From Achatina immaculata (lineage: Eukaryota > Mollusca > Gastropoda > Stylommatophora > Achatinidae), in NCBI GenBank assembly GCA_009760885.1, contig CM019696.1, forward strand, positions 40,986,267-41,050,266: 64,000 bases of DNA. Reading direction: 5' to 3'. Position 1 is the stretch's first letter; every line of letters begins with the position of its first letter. The translations under genes were made by a program, and so were the position numbers. Under the pieces are notes generated by a model. That model was given only the letters and a program-made list of their open reading frames with translations, was not told the DNA's origin and ran no database searches. Shown piece after piece: positions 1 through 11,559 of this stretch.

Positions 1-176
1 TGTGATACCAGTATGTAATATCGCATTGTATTGACAAAAGTGCAATTATGTGATTGTCTATTCATCACTCAGTGTGCATACACTTAAATATTTATTTCCA
101 AATGTAAAGTATGCATCTGTATCATGACTGTGAATTACCTCAAGACAGTGACTGTTTGTTTTGATTTCTACTACAG

Positions 177-204
177 ATCTTGAGACAGAAAAACATGAAA
201 ATAG
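177..204 (+). CDS. TNF-like gene, candidate 28-nt microexon
   Basis: A short segment lies between an acceptor (ctactacag, ending at 176) and a strong donor (gtaagt at 205). Read from phase 0 it gives nine codons (ILRQKNMKI) plus one base, which is exactly the phase needed to join the exon at 4567. TNF ligand genes often have small exons just before the TNF domain. There is no homology to prove it, so an unrelated splice-like pair remains possible. Confidence 0.4.
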
Positions 205-875
205 GTAAGTTTGCTTCTACAGGTCATCATCACAAAAATTCAGAATGAAAGAAATAAAAGCCTTCATTAAATGAACATCATAAATGTCATATAAAAATAG
301 GATTCAGGGCCAAAAATTCAAAGAGAAATGTTGTTCATGTTATTTTCTATGTAACATAAGGGCTTGAAGCTCTTGGCAGCTGATGCTGTGGTGACGATCT
401 TCTTTCACAGATATCACTACCAGTTAAGAAGCTAAGCTCTATGATTCTATATGTGAACTGCAAAAATGATCCAATTTTTCCAAGAAGCAGAACTGCAGAT
501 CTAAACAGTAAATGTGTATGAAAAAAAGAAGACAGACATCATATCTGAAGAGGATTAAGTTTCTTGACTTTTTGAAGCTGGTTTAAGTAGCAGGTATCTC
601 ACTGGTTCCATTACCTTGAGAAATAGTAACAGACAGTAGAATATTAATTCAATATTAGGTTCTTGGTATCATTGCAAACAAGATACTCCCATTAGCACTC
701 CACCCCTGTGCCAGTGAGTATTGCACAGAAAGTTCATCATTGGTCCTTCGTATCAGTCACTGATGGTGAGCCACTCAGCGAGGATGCTATTTTTGGAATT
801 ACAAAAAGTCCAAATGTGAAACTAGTCAGTGTCACTGGAGCGACAAGTACCAAGAGCGACACTGAAGAATATTAA

Positions 876-913
<38 letters not shown>

Positions 914-3900
914 CATACATACATTCCAAAATAGAATCATAACAAAAAACAGTAAGACATTCAATTATTTGATCACACGTTTACTACTGTTTTCAAATAA
1001 CAGAGAGGCACACTGAAATATGCTAGAATATTAGCCCAGAAATGAAAGGGATCACTTATTTGATGCAAGAGTTCTCTTGGGTGCTTTAAATACTAAATAG
1101 CAAGTAACTGAGAAAAGCTGCTAAGACAAACACGAAAAAAAAAACCCACTATAGCACCCGAAGGTCAGTGTTTTGTGACATAAGTGTCACTGTTTTCATG
1201 AGATTAGGGTCAGTTCTGAATCAGTGCCTGTGTGAGATAAATATCAGTTTTTCTGTGAGGCAATCTTTTGTCTGTTACTTCCTTTTCTTCTTCAGTCTCC
1301 CTGGAACTGTAAGCTGGTGTTCTTTGCAGCTGATGAGGGGGAGATCAACTTAGGAGAAAGTCATGGCAGCTATTTTTTCAGTCCCCGAGTGCAGCTAAAA
1401 GGAAGGGAGTGTGCAGTACTTTTTAGCAGACTCCACCACCATGGGAGCTATGAGGAGGTGTGCAGTACTTCTTTAGCAGGCACCACCACCATGGGGACTC
1501 TGGCAGTCCCTGCTTGTTAGCCAGGGTAGACCTGTTACCTGGGGGGTAATAATAAAAAGGTCGGACAGGTTGTTGGTCAGCTATGGTTCACCAGCCCTGA
1601 TGCCAGCATGTCAGCTATGGTTCACCAGCCCTGATGCCAGCAGGTCAGCTGTGGTTTACTAGCCCTGATGCCAGCATGTCAGTTATGGTTCACCAGCCCT
1701 GATGCCAGCAGGTCAGCTATGGTTTACCAGCCCTGATGCCAGCAGGTCAGCTATGGTTTACTAGCCCTGATGCCAGCATGTCAGTTATGGTTCACCAGCC
1801 CTGATGCCAGCATGTCAGTTATGATTCACCAGCCCTAATGCCAGCATGTCAGCTATGATTCACCAGCCCTAATGCCAGCATGTCAGCTATGGTTCACCAA
1901 CCATAATGCCAGCATGTCAGCTATGATTCACCAGCCCTAATGCCAGCATGTCAGTTATGATTCACCAGCCCTGATGCCAGCAGGTCAGCTATGGTTTACT
2001 AGCCCTGATGCCAGCAGGTCAGCTATGGTTCACCAGGCCTGATGCCAGCATGTCAGTTATGGTTCACCAGGCCTGATGCCAGCATGTCAGCTATGGTTCA
2101 CCAGGCCTGATGCCAGCATGTCAGCTATGGTTTACTAGCCCTGATGCCAGCATGTCAGCTATGGTTTACTAGCCCTGATGCCAGCATGTCAGTTATGGTT
2201 CACCAGCCCTAATGCCAGCATGTCAGCTATGATTCACCAGCCCTAATGCCAGCATGTCAGTTATGATTCACCAGCCCTGATGCCAGCAGGTCAGCTATGG
2301 TTTACCAGCCCTGATGCCAGCATGTCAGTTATGATTCACCAGCCCTAATGCCAGCATGTCAGCTATGGTTCACCAACCATAATGCCAGCATGTCAGTTAT
2401 GATTCACCAGCCCTAATGCCAGCATGTCAGTTATGATTCACCAGCCCTAATGCCAGCATGTCAGCTATGGTTCACCAGGCCTGATGCCAGCATGTCAGTT
2501 ATGATTCACCAGCCCTAATGCCAGCATGTCAGTTATGATTCACCAGCCCTAATGCCAGCATGTCAGTTATGATTCACCAGCCCTGATGCCAGCATGTCAG
2601 TTATGATTCACCAGCCCTAATGCCAGCATGTCAGTTATGATTCACCAGCCCTAATGCCAGCATGTCAGCTATGATTCACCAGCCCTAATGCCAGCATGTC
2701 AGTTATGGTTCACCAGCCCTGATGCCAGCATGTCAGTTATGATTCACCAGCCCTGATGCCAGCATGTCAGCTATGGTTCACCAGCCCTGATGCCAGCATG
2801 TCAGCTATGATTCACCAGCCCTGATGCCAGCATGTCAGCTATGGTTCACCAGCCCTGATGCCAGCATGTCAGTTATGATTCACCAGCCATAATGCCAGCA
2901 TGTCAGTTATGGTTCACCAACCATAATGCCAGCATGTCAGCTATGGTTCACCAACCATAATGCCAGCATGTCAGTTATGATTCACCAGCCCTGATGCCAG
3001 CATGTCAGTTATGATTCACCAGCCCTAATGCCAGCATGTCAGCTATGGTTTACTAGCCCTGATGCCAGCATGTCAGTTATGGTTCACCAGCCCTGATGCC
3101 AGCATGTCGGCTATGGTTTACCAGCCCTGATGCCAGCATGTCGGCTATGGTTCACCAGGCCTGATGCCAGCATGTCAGCTATGGTTCACCAGCCCTGATG
3201 CCAGCAGGTCAGCTATGGTTCACCAGCCCTAATGCCAGCATGTCGGCTATGGTTTACTAGCCCTGATGCCAGCAGGTCAGCTGTGGTTTACTAGCCCTGA
3301 TGCCAGCATGTCAGCTATGATTCACCAGCCCTAATGCCAGCATGTCAGTTATGATTCACCAGCCCTAATGCCAGCATGTCAGCTATGGTTCACCAACCAT
3401 AATGCCAGCATGTCAGCTATGATTCACCAGCCCTGATGCCAGCATGTCAGCTATGGTTCACCAGCCCTGATGCCAGCATGTCAGCTATGATTCACCAGCC
3501 CTGATGCCAGCATGTCAGCTATGATTCACCAGCCCTGATGCCAGCATGTCAGCTATGGTTTACCAGCCCTGATGCCAGCATGTCAGTTATGGTTCACCAG
3601 CCCTGATGCCAGCATGTCGGCTATGGTTTACTAGCCCTGATGCCAGCATGTCAGCTATGGTTTACTAGCCCTGATGCCAGCATGTCAGCTATGGTTCACC
3701 AGCCCTGATGCCAGCATGTCAGCTATGGTTCACCAGCCCTGATGCCAGCATGTCGGCTATGGTTTACTAGCCCTGATGCCAGCAGGTCAGCTGTGGTTTA
3801 CTAGCCCTGATGCCAGCATGTCGGCTATGGTTTACTAGCCCTGATGCCAGCATGTCAGCTATGGTTCACCAGCCCTGATGCCAGCATGTCAGCTATGGAT

Positions 3901-6900
3901 CACTAATAGCCAAATTGGACAGTATCTTTGCCTCCATTTTGTTTGTTAAAAAAAGCTGACAGACATAAGACAGATGAAATAAAATGTAGACAGACAAGCA
4001 GAAAGTTAGACAGAGGTAGAAAATTAGACTGCCGGAGAGACAGTCCAGGACAGACTGAGATGTAGTTTCAAAAGGAGAGGAATTCAGCATGGAGGCCTGT
4101 CTGACAATCTGTTCTTTATCATACAACTTTCTCTCTATTCCAGACATTGTACATCAGACAGTACAAATATGCTATGTATGTAACAAACATAATTAAGACT
4201 GAAATAACTGAAACCCACAAATAAGTAGGTAAACTGATATATAAGTAACAAATAGTAACTAAACTCAAATAAACATGTACTTTTGAGAGAAGATAAGGAG
4301 AAATTTAAAGAGCTGACACAAAGACTGACTAAATTATCTGACCTTCCTCAAAAGAAATTTTATATAAATGAGGACTTTTCATGAGTTTTTTTATTAAAAA
4401 TTAAATATTAAATACTAAATTATCTATCTAAAGTAATCTTTAATACTGTCCTTTATATAGCAGATACATTACTTGCTTTTGTTCTATGTGTTACTCTAAA
4501 TTCACTGTATGTCGCTTCTTGGGCACATAATAAACATTTTAAAAATGGCATCTCTTTTATTTCTAGAACCATATTTCAATAATGGAACAAAACATTTTAC
4601 TGCACAATTTGATGTGAAATTCAATGAGCCTTTCTTTGAGCATGTAAAAGGAGTTACTGTTGAGGACAAAGCACTTGTAATTAATTATACTGGACTGTAC
4701 TATGTATATCTGAGTATTCAGATGGGACCAAAGTTTGGGAAACCAGCAGGAGATTTCAAATACCAGGTATGTTTACTCTTTTGGTGGTCAAGTGTTTTCC
4801 TGCCATCTTCTGATATATCCTAAATGTTTTTTAATTCCAAATTCTTCATGGACAAACTAATTGACAAAATCAAGATGAAACTTCTGCCATGCACTGTTTT
4901 CCTTATCACTTTTCATAGATGAAACAAAGATTCACTCATGTACTTTTCTACAGCCTTAGAACATAAAAAAATCGTTTGTTTTCTTCTGTATGTCTTGTAT
5001 TATATCCATTGTCAATTATTGAGAGAAGAGAGGATTGTGCATCAGGACCAGCAAATCGAAGTTAATCAAGGTCCTGTCTTGTCTTCGTATGGTTCTTGTA
5101 CTGCACTGGTTATGTTAGAACATATACAAGACTGTTAAAAAAAAAAAAAAGGTAGCTCTTTGCTAGTTTGTTAAAAAAAAAAGGTAGCTCTTTCCCACTA
5201 GAGCTGACTGGAGAATAAAGTTTCCACCCCAAAACTTTATGGGGCTGATGTGAATATCTGGAGAAAGCTGTGGACTTCACCTTTCACGTTGGTCCCAGAT
5301 TTAGTATAACCAAAAACTGGATGTGTAGGAAAGAAAGAACTAAATAAATTGTTTACAGTTATCACACTATTTAACATTTGGAACAGGTGTTTTTTACTGG
5401 GCATTCTTAACTGAGAAAAAAATAAATACATTGTATTTTATACCATTCTCTCTGCAGAAATTTAGCATTCATTGTGCACTCATGTAAGCAACAAAGTAAT
5501 TTATGTTTTTTGTACTCCAAAAATCTTTGTTGTCGAACTAGTGAAATGTATTTTACCTTAAAACATGAAACGTGTACTCTATAGGGAAAAACAGGATCAT
5601 CCTCTGATGATCTGAAGGAGTTGTGTTGTTGTTCCGCTCCCTACAGTAGAGAATTTCCTGCATGCTTACATGAAACAGAACTCTTTTATTTCATGAAACA
5701 AGACAATGTGTACAGTAATCCATTTAATCTTAGACTATGTATAAAATACTGTGAACATTGTATTCAAAAAACACATGCAACATGTTAAAGATTAATAAAA
5801 TGTATTTGCCCAGAAATTGGATCTCATAAAGTTTTTGCTTTTATGTAAGAAGTAAATTTGCCAGATAATATTTAAATTTTGCCTTTACTGTATTAGAAGC
5901 TAGCTGGTTCATTGAGATAACCTTATGTTCTAGAACTGGTATCAGTATGTCCATCGTGAGAGTCCGAACAGCCCAGCTAGTACTGGAATCTTGCTCCAGA
6001 CCTCATACACAGCCTGTAAAAACTGCACTGATGTAGAAGAAACTACTTATGCAGGTGAGTTCGCTTGTTAGGTTTTTTTTTATTTTTAATGCATAAGGAG
6101 GATGTGATTCTATTTTGGTGTAGTGGCTAGTGCACTTGCTTGCCAATCAGAAGGTCCCTGGTTTGATTTTGCACTTGGGCAGAATTTTTTTGAACCAGCT
6201 GGCACCGGCATCAACCCAGCCTCAAGAAATGGGTACCTGGGGTGTCCCTAGGAAAACAAAGACAGCTAGGACAGGTGCTGGCATCCTTACCTCAAATACT
6301 GTAGTGGCCTAGAAATGTGAAGGCACTAACACTTCACACCCCTACAGCATGCAAGTGCTACATGACTTAGATTAGATAAGCAGGATACTAAAACTGTTGG
6401 TGGAACAAGACTGGTTATCATTGATCAGATATGCTACTTTAGAAAAGGAAACTTGGTCATCACAAAAATGATGTCTGGTACCAAATGATAATGAGACAAA
6501 TCGGTTTAAGTAGTTTAATAATAGATCTGCAGAATATTTGATTTAATGCAGATAAATCAGTGGAGTATAAATATTTATATTGGAAGGAAAATTTAAATAG
6601 TAAAATTTTGAATATTTAAATAAATATTTCCTCTAGATTGTCTAATGTCAAATTTGTTTCATTCTGATAGATATAATTAGAAACTGAATTGCTAAATTAA
6701 TCATTTGTATTAGTATTAGTAAAACGATGAAACTTCCCATTAATCAGAAAGGAATAATATATATAGAAGGGACAGCTGTTGAAGAAGTCAATCATTTTGC
6801 ATACCTTGGCAGTTACATAGACCAGGATGGCAACACCTGAAAGGAAGTTAGAATTGCAAAAGCAGCACTGACCTTCAAAAATCTTGAGAACATATGGTAT

Positions 6901-9776
6901 TCTAAAGTTATAAGCACAAAAACCAAGTTAAGATTATTCAATTCAAATGTTATATTCACCTTCATTTATGCATGCAAAAGCTGGAAAATAGCTAAAGAAA
7001 TAGACAATAAATTAGACTCTTTTGAAAACAAATGCCTAAGGAAATACTTGACATAAAATGGAACAAATTCAAGAATAAAGCAGAGATAAGGCAGATGAGC
7101 AAACAACAACCAGTCTCATGGGTGATCAGGAAAGGGAGATGGATATATGTCGGTCACATGATGAGAAGAAACAGTCAGAGAATCTCAAAATAAGCTATCA
7201 AGTGGAACATAACAGAGAGAAGAAAAACAGGTCAACCACATGAAATGCTATAGAGGACACTGTTAAGAAAGGCCAAATAAGTAGGCATGTAATCCCTTGA
7301 TGAGGTTGAAAAGATCGCTGAGGACAGGAAAACTTGGTAAACTACCATGTGATCCCTATGTGACCATGTGACATTTAACAGCACAGAAAAGATTAAAATG
7401 TAAGATAATTAATATCCACTATTTGTAAACTTGAATAGAAGTGCAAAACTATAAAGAAGAATAATTTTAATGTCAAATTTGGAGAGCACATTTGATGCAG
7501 TACTCAAGGTGAATGAGATAGTGGTCACTGAGTCACAGCTGACTGCTTGCATCAGGGTTTTTGAACTTTGGCTGACCTTTGTTCTAGTGTTTCACAGTCA
7601 ACTTATTTTTCTTCAGCCTGTTGTGTTCCACTTGATAGGTTGTTGTGGGATTCTCAGACTGTTACTTCTCATCATGTGAGCGATGTATGTCTATCTTCTT
7701 TTTTTGATCACCCATGAGACAGATTGTTGTTCACTCATCTGCCTTACATTGTCATTGTTCTTGAAGGTCAGTGTTGCTTTTACAATTCTAATTCTAACTT
7801 CCTTTCTGGTGTCACTATCCTGGTCTATTTAGCTGCCAAAGTATGCAAATTGGTTTACTTCTTTAACAGCTGTTCCTTCTATACATATTTCTCCTTTTTG
7901 ATTAATGGGAAGTTTCATTATTTTTGTTTTTTGCCTTTTTTCAACTCATAATTTGCTTTCTAGTGAAGACAAGGTGTCTATTTTTTCTTGTATCAAATTT
8001 ACATTGTCACCGATAAGAGTTATGTTATCTGCAAAATCAAAGTCGTCTAGTTGGGTCCCATGTACCTAGTCAATGCTAACTTTTCATGTGCAACATTTTT
8101 TTCATTATGAAGTCTATGGAAATTCCAAAAGAGCAAGGGAGATAATATACATCCTTGTTTCACAGCTGTTTCAATCTGGAACCATTCACTCATTCCTTCT
8201 TCTGTGTTGACTGCACAAACATATATGTTGTAGAGATCCTTAATGATGTTGACAATTTTAGATGGTATTCCATATAGTCTTAAAATTCTCCACAGTGAAT
8301 CTCTGTGTGTACTATCAAATGCCTTTTTAAAGTCTATAATGTTCAGGATTAATGGTTTTTACTTTTCAATATGTTCTTCAAGTATTATTCTTAGAGTAAA
8401 GATCTTGTTGAGACATTTTCTCCCTTTTTAAAATCCTACTAGTTCTTCTCGCATTTCTGTTTCCACTATATAAATAATTCTATTCAGAAGGACTTTGCGA
8501 AATACTTTTGACACAACTGATAGTAAGGTTACTCCTCTCTAATTATTGCTATCACCAAGGTTGCTTTGTTTTGGTGTTTTAACGATTCCTTTTTACCATT
8601 TGGAAGGGAACTTTTATTCTTTCCAAACTTTATTATCAGACATTTTCTCTGTAGTTGGCTCATGTTGTCACTGTTAATAGAATTTAACATTTTGGCTGTT
8701 ATTTCATCTTCACCTGCAGCTTTGTTGTTAGCCATTAGGTTCACTGCTGTTTCAATTTCTTCAGTGTAATTTCATCATTTAGTTGTGGGATTGGTAAATT
8801 GGTTTCAAGGTCTATCAGTTTTTTTGGGTGTGGCTGATTAAGTATTTCTTAGAAGTGTTTGGTCCATCTTTGTATTTTGTCTTTACTTGATGTTAATAGG
8901 ATGATTGGTCTTTCTTTGGATATAATAGTACCTGTTAGCCTCTTTTGTATGTTATATAGAGTTTTGCTTTCTCCTGTTTTTGTTGCTTTCTCTGCTTCTT
9001 TTGCCATGTTGTCCATGTATTCTCTTTTATCTCTTCTAGCTGAACTTTTTACTTTATTATCTAGTTCCTTGTATGTTGCTTTTACCAAATCTTTTCCAAG
9101 ATCCGTCTTTACATTCAACATGGCTAATGTGGCTGCTTGTCTTCAAATGTATGTATTTCCATGTGTTTTCTGATATCCATGCTTTTCTTTTTTTTTTGCA
9201 GTCCAGCACTTGCTTTTGCTGCTGTGATTATGGCTGTGCTGTAAGAATTTCATAATTCATATTGCATTTATACAACAAAAACTGCAGTAAACTTGTGGGG
9301 AAAAAAATTAAGAGTAGTGTTACTAGATGTCAAAACAGATTTGTAATATTTCTGCATGCTCCTTCAAGAGCTGAAAATAAATAAAATGGCAGAGCATTAT
9401 ACTAACCACATCACCCTCTAGTATCAAGAAAAGTACAGGAACTTATATCCTCCAAGTGCCCTTATGGCTATTTTGACCTTTGCTGTTGTCAGATAAAAAT
9501 GAAAAGAACGGAAGAAAAATAATTATTACAAGAAATGAACTCATTCTGACTGTAGCACACTTTACTTTCATTTTGATGATTTAATGATATTTAATATCAT
9601 TAACAATTTACATTTATATGTTTGTTCATATTCTTAATTATTCATCAACAGGTGGGACATTTTATCTAACTAAGGGAGATAAAATTCAAGTGTGCCTGAA
9701 TGGCTTAGGTCTGGTACAGTACAATAAGGAGTCCACATTTTTTGGGATGGTGATGTTGACAAGTGGAGACAGATAA
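177..9776 (+). CDS. TNF-superfamily ligand (C-terminal TNF domain), spliced, 5' part outside window
   Basis: Joined exons 177-204 (tentative), 4567-4766, 5934-6054 and 9652-9776 give a continuous reading frame of about 157 codons ending in TAA. The product is the TNF homology domain: a beta-strand segment with INYTGLYYVYLSIQ, a central segment with GILLQTSYTACKNCT, and the C-terminal strands with GDKIQVCLNGLGLVQY and FFGMVMLTSGDR, ending close after the last strand as in TNF ligands. The motif TGLYYVY and the terminal FFG strand are the family hallmarks. TNF ligands are normally type II membrane proteins that trimerise and signal through TNF receptors; the cytoplasmic tail and membrane segment are not in this window and should lie upstream. 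Introns have GT-AG ends and phases 1, 0, 1. Two cysteines (YTACKNC) and one before NGLG may form a disulfide. The exact subfamily (TNF, EDA, TRAIL-like) cannot be decided. Confidence 0.85.
205..1290 (+). other. TNF-gene intron sequence with AT microsatellite
   Basis: No coding exon recognised. A (TA)n tract with interruptions lies at about 871-920. The remainder is AT-rich unique-looking DNA. Confidence 0.5.
1291..3960 (+). repeat. Dispersed repeat X, copy 1, containing the 34-bp minisatellite
   Basis: Starts ttcagtctccctggaactg and continues through blocks shared with copies at 19779, 24766, 33817 and 59795: a ttctttg...gatg block, a block ending in cagtccc(c/g)gagtg, an agactccaccaccatgggg block and a ggacaggt...ggtcagctatgg block. 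After the tandem array the sequence resumes with ggatcactaatagcc...ggacagtatctttgcc, the distal end of the same repeat. No protein is evident, so it looks like a non-autonomous dispersed element of unknown class. Confidence 0.7.
1577..3898 (+). repeat. 34-bp minisatellite, 68 in-register units
   Basis: Unit begins tcagctatggttcaccagcc and ends ctgatgccagcatg. From the first unit at 1577 to the last partial unit at 3889 is 2312 bases, exactly 68 x 34, so units differ by substitutions with no net length change. Variable positions include c/t in tcag(c/t)tatg, g/a before tt, c/t in tt(c/t)ac, and g/a in cct(g/a)atgcc. Multi-unit patterns recur, for example caaccataatg units followed by gattcaccag units, pointing to segmental duplication within the array. 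It lies in the intron before the first certain TNF-domain exon. Confidence 0.97.
3960..4566 (+). other. TNF-gene intron sequence
   Basis: No recognisable element or exon; AT-rich. A minus-strand open frame at 3893-4147 is not protein-like. Confidence 0.4.
4567..4766 (+). CDS. TNF-like gene, first TNF-domain exon
   Basis: Acceptor tttatttctag ends at 4566 and donor gtatgt starts at 4767; 200 nt, entering in phase 1 and leaving in phase 0. The translation runs from EPYFNNGTKHF through NYTGLYYVYLSIQMGP to FKYQ. The open frame extends upstream to an ATG at 4509 but that part is intron-like and lies before the acceptor. TGLYYVY is the signature strand of the TNF fold. Confidence 0.85.
4767..5933 (+). 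other. TNF-gene intron sequence
   Basis: Nothing recognised apart from a short local duplication around two poly(A) runs at 5136-5150 and 5172-5182, each followed by ggtagctcttt. Confidence 0.4.
5934..6054 (+). CDS. TNF-like gene, second TNF-domain exon
   Basis: Acceptor ccttatgttctag ends at 5933 and donor gtgagt starts at 6055; 121 nt, phase 0 in and phase 1 out. It encodes NWYQYVHRESPNSPASTG followed by ILLQTSYTACKNCTDVEE. It joins without frame conflict to the flanking exons. The exon is too short to stand out as an open frame and was found by splice sites and TNF-fold context. Confidence 0.8.
6095..6365 (+). mobile_element. tRNA-derived SINE (type 1) in TNF intron
   Basis: Pol III promoter-like boxes: A-box region ggtgtagtggctagtgcac and a degenerate B box ggtccctggtttgatt about 35 bases later, followed by a body containing cccagcctcaagaaatgggt and an end with ggcactaacacttcacaccc. 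The body motif cctctaaaaatgggt-like is shared with the SINEs at 13801 and 29545. Boundaries are approximate. Confidence 0.55.
6720..7415 (+). mobile_element. LINE family C, 3' end fragment (sense)
   Basis: Decayed reverse transcriptase C-terminal region: after AVEEVNHFAYLGSYIDQDGN it continues with FKNLENIWYSKVISTKTKLR and KLDSFENKCLRK, then a basic tail and the 3' UTR with gagccctatgtgatgtttaac-like sequence shared with copies at 10210, 17865, 21845 and 25990. Stops and frameshifts make it inactive. Confidence 0.8.
7610..9250 (-). mobile_element. LINE family C, reverse transcriptase and pre-RT fragment (antisense)
   Basis: Minus-strand remnants with KAAGEDEITAKMLNSIN just before the RT, preceded by KDLVKATYKELDNKVKSSAR and a KTGESKTLYNIQKRLTGT region. 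These match the better preserved copy at 25990-28140 almost word for word. Many stops and frameshifts. It lies in the last TNF intron, opposite in strand to the gene. Confidence 0.85.
9652..9776 (+). CDS. TNF-like gene, terminal TNF-domain exon with stop
   Basis: Acceptor ttcatcaacag ends at 9651; the exon enters in phase 1 and ends at TAA (9774-9776). It encodes GGTFYLTKGDKIQVCLNG, then LGLVQYNKESTFFGMVMLTS and GDR. These are the last strands of the TNF fold; the short tail after FFGMVML is typical. No clear polyadenylation signal was assigned downstream. Confidence 0.85.
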
Positions 9777-10077
9777 ACAGAGACAAATGATTAGAAGATG
9801 CATAGATATTCCACAAAAGTTTTTGTTTACAATCTCATTGAATTTAAATGCACTCTTTTACTATGTAACAAAATCTAGTCAGTTTACCGCTTCTAGATGT
9901 AAAATTGTTTCATGATGAATAATCTGCTAAATTCATGACTTTAAATCATGAGAGCATTTCACACAAACTTTATAGTTTAAAACTATTTTTTGGGGTTTTT
10001 TTGTCATTATCTGTGAAGTCTGCATGAAGTTTATAGACAATACTGCTCAAACAATTGCACAAGGGTTACCAACATTT

Positions 10078-10205
10078 TTTTTTAGCCTGCTGCCATTTCA
10101 TTGTTTCTACTGTGGCTTGGAGGCTGTTGTAAAAATCTTTTAATCCCTCTTCAGCTGCTTCTGTTGGTGCATAACAAACTATAATAGACAGCTTCATGAA
10201 TCTTG
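10078..10205 (-). mobile_element. LINE endonuclease fragment
   Basis: Minus strand encodes IIVCYAPTEAAEEGLKDFYN, the CYAPTE motif of the apurinic endonuclease domain of non-LTR retrotransposons. It ends abruptly where a + strand LINE family C fragment begins. Confidence 0.65.
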
Positions 10206-10668
10206 AGTTGAAGCATGCATATAATAATTATAATAATTATTCAATTCAAATGTAATATCTACCCTCAATTATGTATGCAAAAGCTGGAAAACAACTAAAG
10301 AAATAGACAAGAAATTAGACTCTTTTGAAAACAAATGCAAAATACTCTGTATAAAGTGGAATGAATTCAAGAACAATACAGAAATAAGACAGATGAGTGA
10401 ACAACAACCTGTCTGATGTTGGTCACGTGATGAGAAGAAACAGTCAGATAATCCCAAAACTAGCTATCAAGTGGTACAAACCAGGCTGAAGAAAAATAGG
10501 TCAGCCATGTGAAACTCTAAAGAGAACACTGTTAAGAAAGGCCAAATTAGTAGGCAAAAAAAAAATCTCTTGATGAGGTTGAAAAGCTCGCTGAGGACAG
10601 GTAAACTGTGTGAACTACCATGTGAGCCCTATGTGATGTTTAACGGCATGGGAAGGATGTAAGATACA
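10206..10668 (+). mobile_element. LINE family C, 3' end fragment
   Basis: Matches 6950-7400: aagctggaaaacaactaaag, agacaagaaattagactc, then the 3' region with gatgaggttgaaaagctcgc and gatgtttaacggcatggg. Coding frame is broken. Confidence 0.8.
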
Positions 10669-10711
10669 TGGAAAGAAAAAATTTTCAAACTTTTTAAGTT
10701 CTGAGTATTGT

Positions 10712-11530
10712 TAATCAGTCAATCAATCAAGTGCCATGCCACGTGGCATAGGCGATCATTTCTCGCCACATTTCCCTGTCTTTGTACTTGATTAAGAGAT
10801 CCACCAGTGGCTTTCTTCCTAGCCACACTGACAGCCCATCCAGTAACTTCTCTCTCTGTCTTCCTCTGTCTCTTGTTCCCTCAATTTTTCCAGTTGCCAC
10901 AGTGTGTTCCAGTTTTTCTCTTCTCAGAAAATGTCCTACAAATCTCGCTTATCTGCCTCTGATCTTTGCTGTAATTTGCCTTTTAACTCCAGTCTCTCTT
11001 AAGACTTCTTCACTGGTTTTCTTAGCTGTCCATGCTAACTTCAACATCCTTCTTATGAACCACATTTCCATGGCCTCCATTTCTCATTGTATTCTCTTAT
11101 TCATGGACCATGCCTCACATCCATAAAACAAAATTGGCTCGATGTAACATTTAAGCACTCGGAATTTTGTTTCCATTGATACAGATCTGTTGTACAAGAT
11201 GTGTGTCATTGTCTGGAATGCTGACTTGGCCTGAGCACGTCTGCTTTTTATTTCATTGTGACATTTCCCGTCAGCAGTTATAATTGTTGCTAAGTACTTG
11301 AATCTATCAATTTGTTTCAGTTCTGTGCCATCGATAGTAGTGCTACATTTTGGTGGTATTCTTTTCTTTGAGATGACCATCACTTCAGTCTTCTTTTTAT
11401 TCAGGCTGAGATCTTTACTTTTACTTTCACAAACCACAACGTCCAGAAGAGCCTGTAGCTCCCATTCACTGTTACATGGAAACCAACCAAATCTTTATCT
11501 TCAGTGTCATTCTCCAAAGACTGCAATATT
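10712..11530 (-). mobile_element. LINE family D, RT C-terminal fragment
   Basis: The minus-strand frame at 11437-11084 encodes KKTEVMVISKKRIPPKCSTT, TELKQIDRFKYLATIITADG and FYGCEAWSMNK, the thumb and connection region of an RTE-like reverse transcriptase. The 3' end has a palindromic gccatgccacgtggcatag and a short tcaatcaatcaa tail at 10717-10729. A second copy lies at 61540-62720. Confidence 0.85.
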
Positions 11531-11559
11531 TTTGCATGTTTTTGCTTATTTTTTTATTG

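Noticed and set aside
1168..1520. Two overlapping small open frames
   Set aside because: Non-conserved frames in intron and repeat X sequence; no coding signature.
1577..3898. Regular repeats that could suggest a CRISPR-like array
   Set aside because: Units are contiguous with no unique spacers and the DNA is from an animal; it is a minisatellite.
4509..4566. ATG at 4509 as the start of a short secreted TNF-like protein
   Set aside because: A strong polypyrimidine tract and AG at 4565-4566 mark an intron end, and the upstream residues do not fit the TNF domain.
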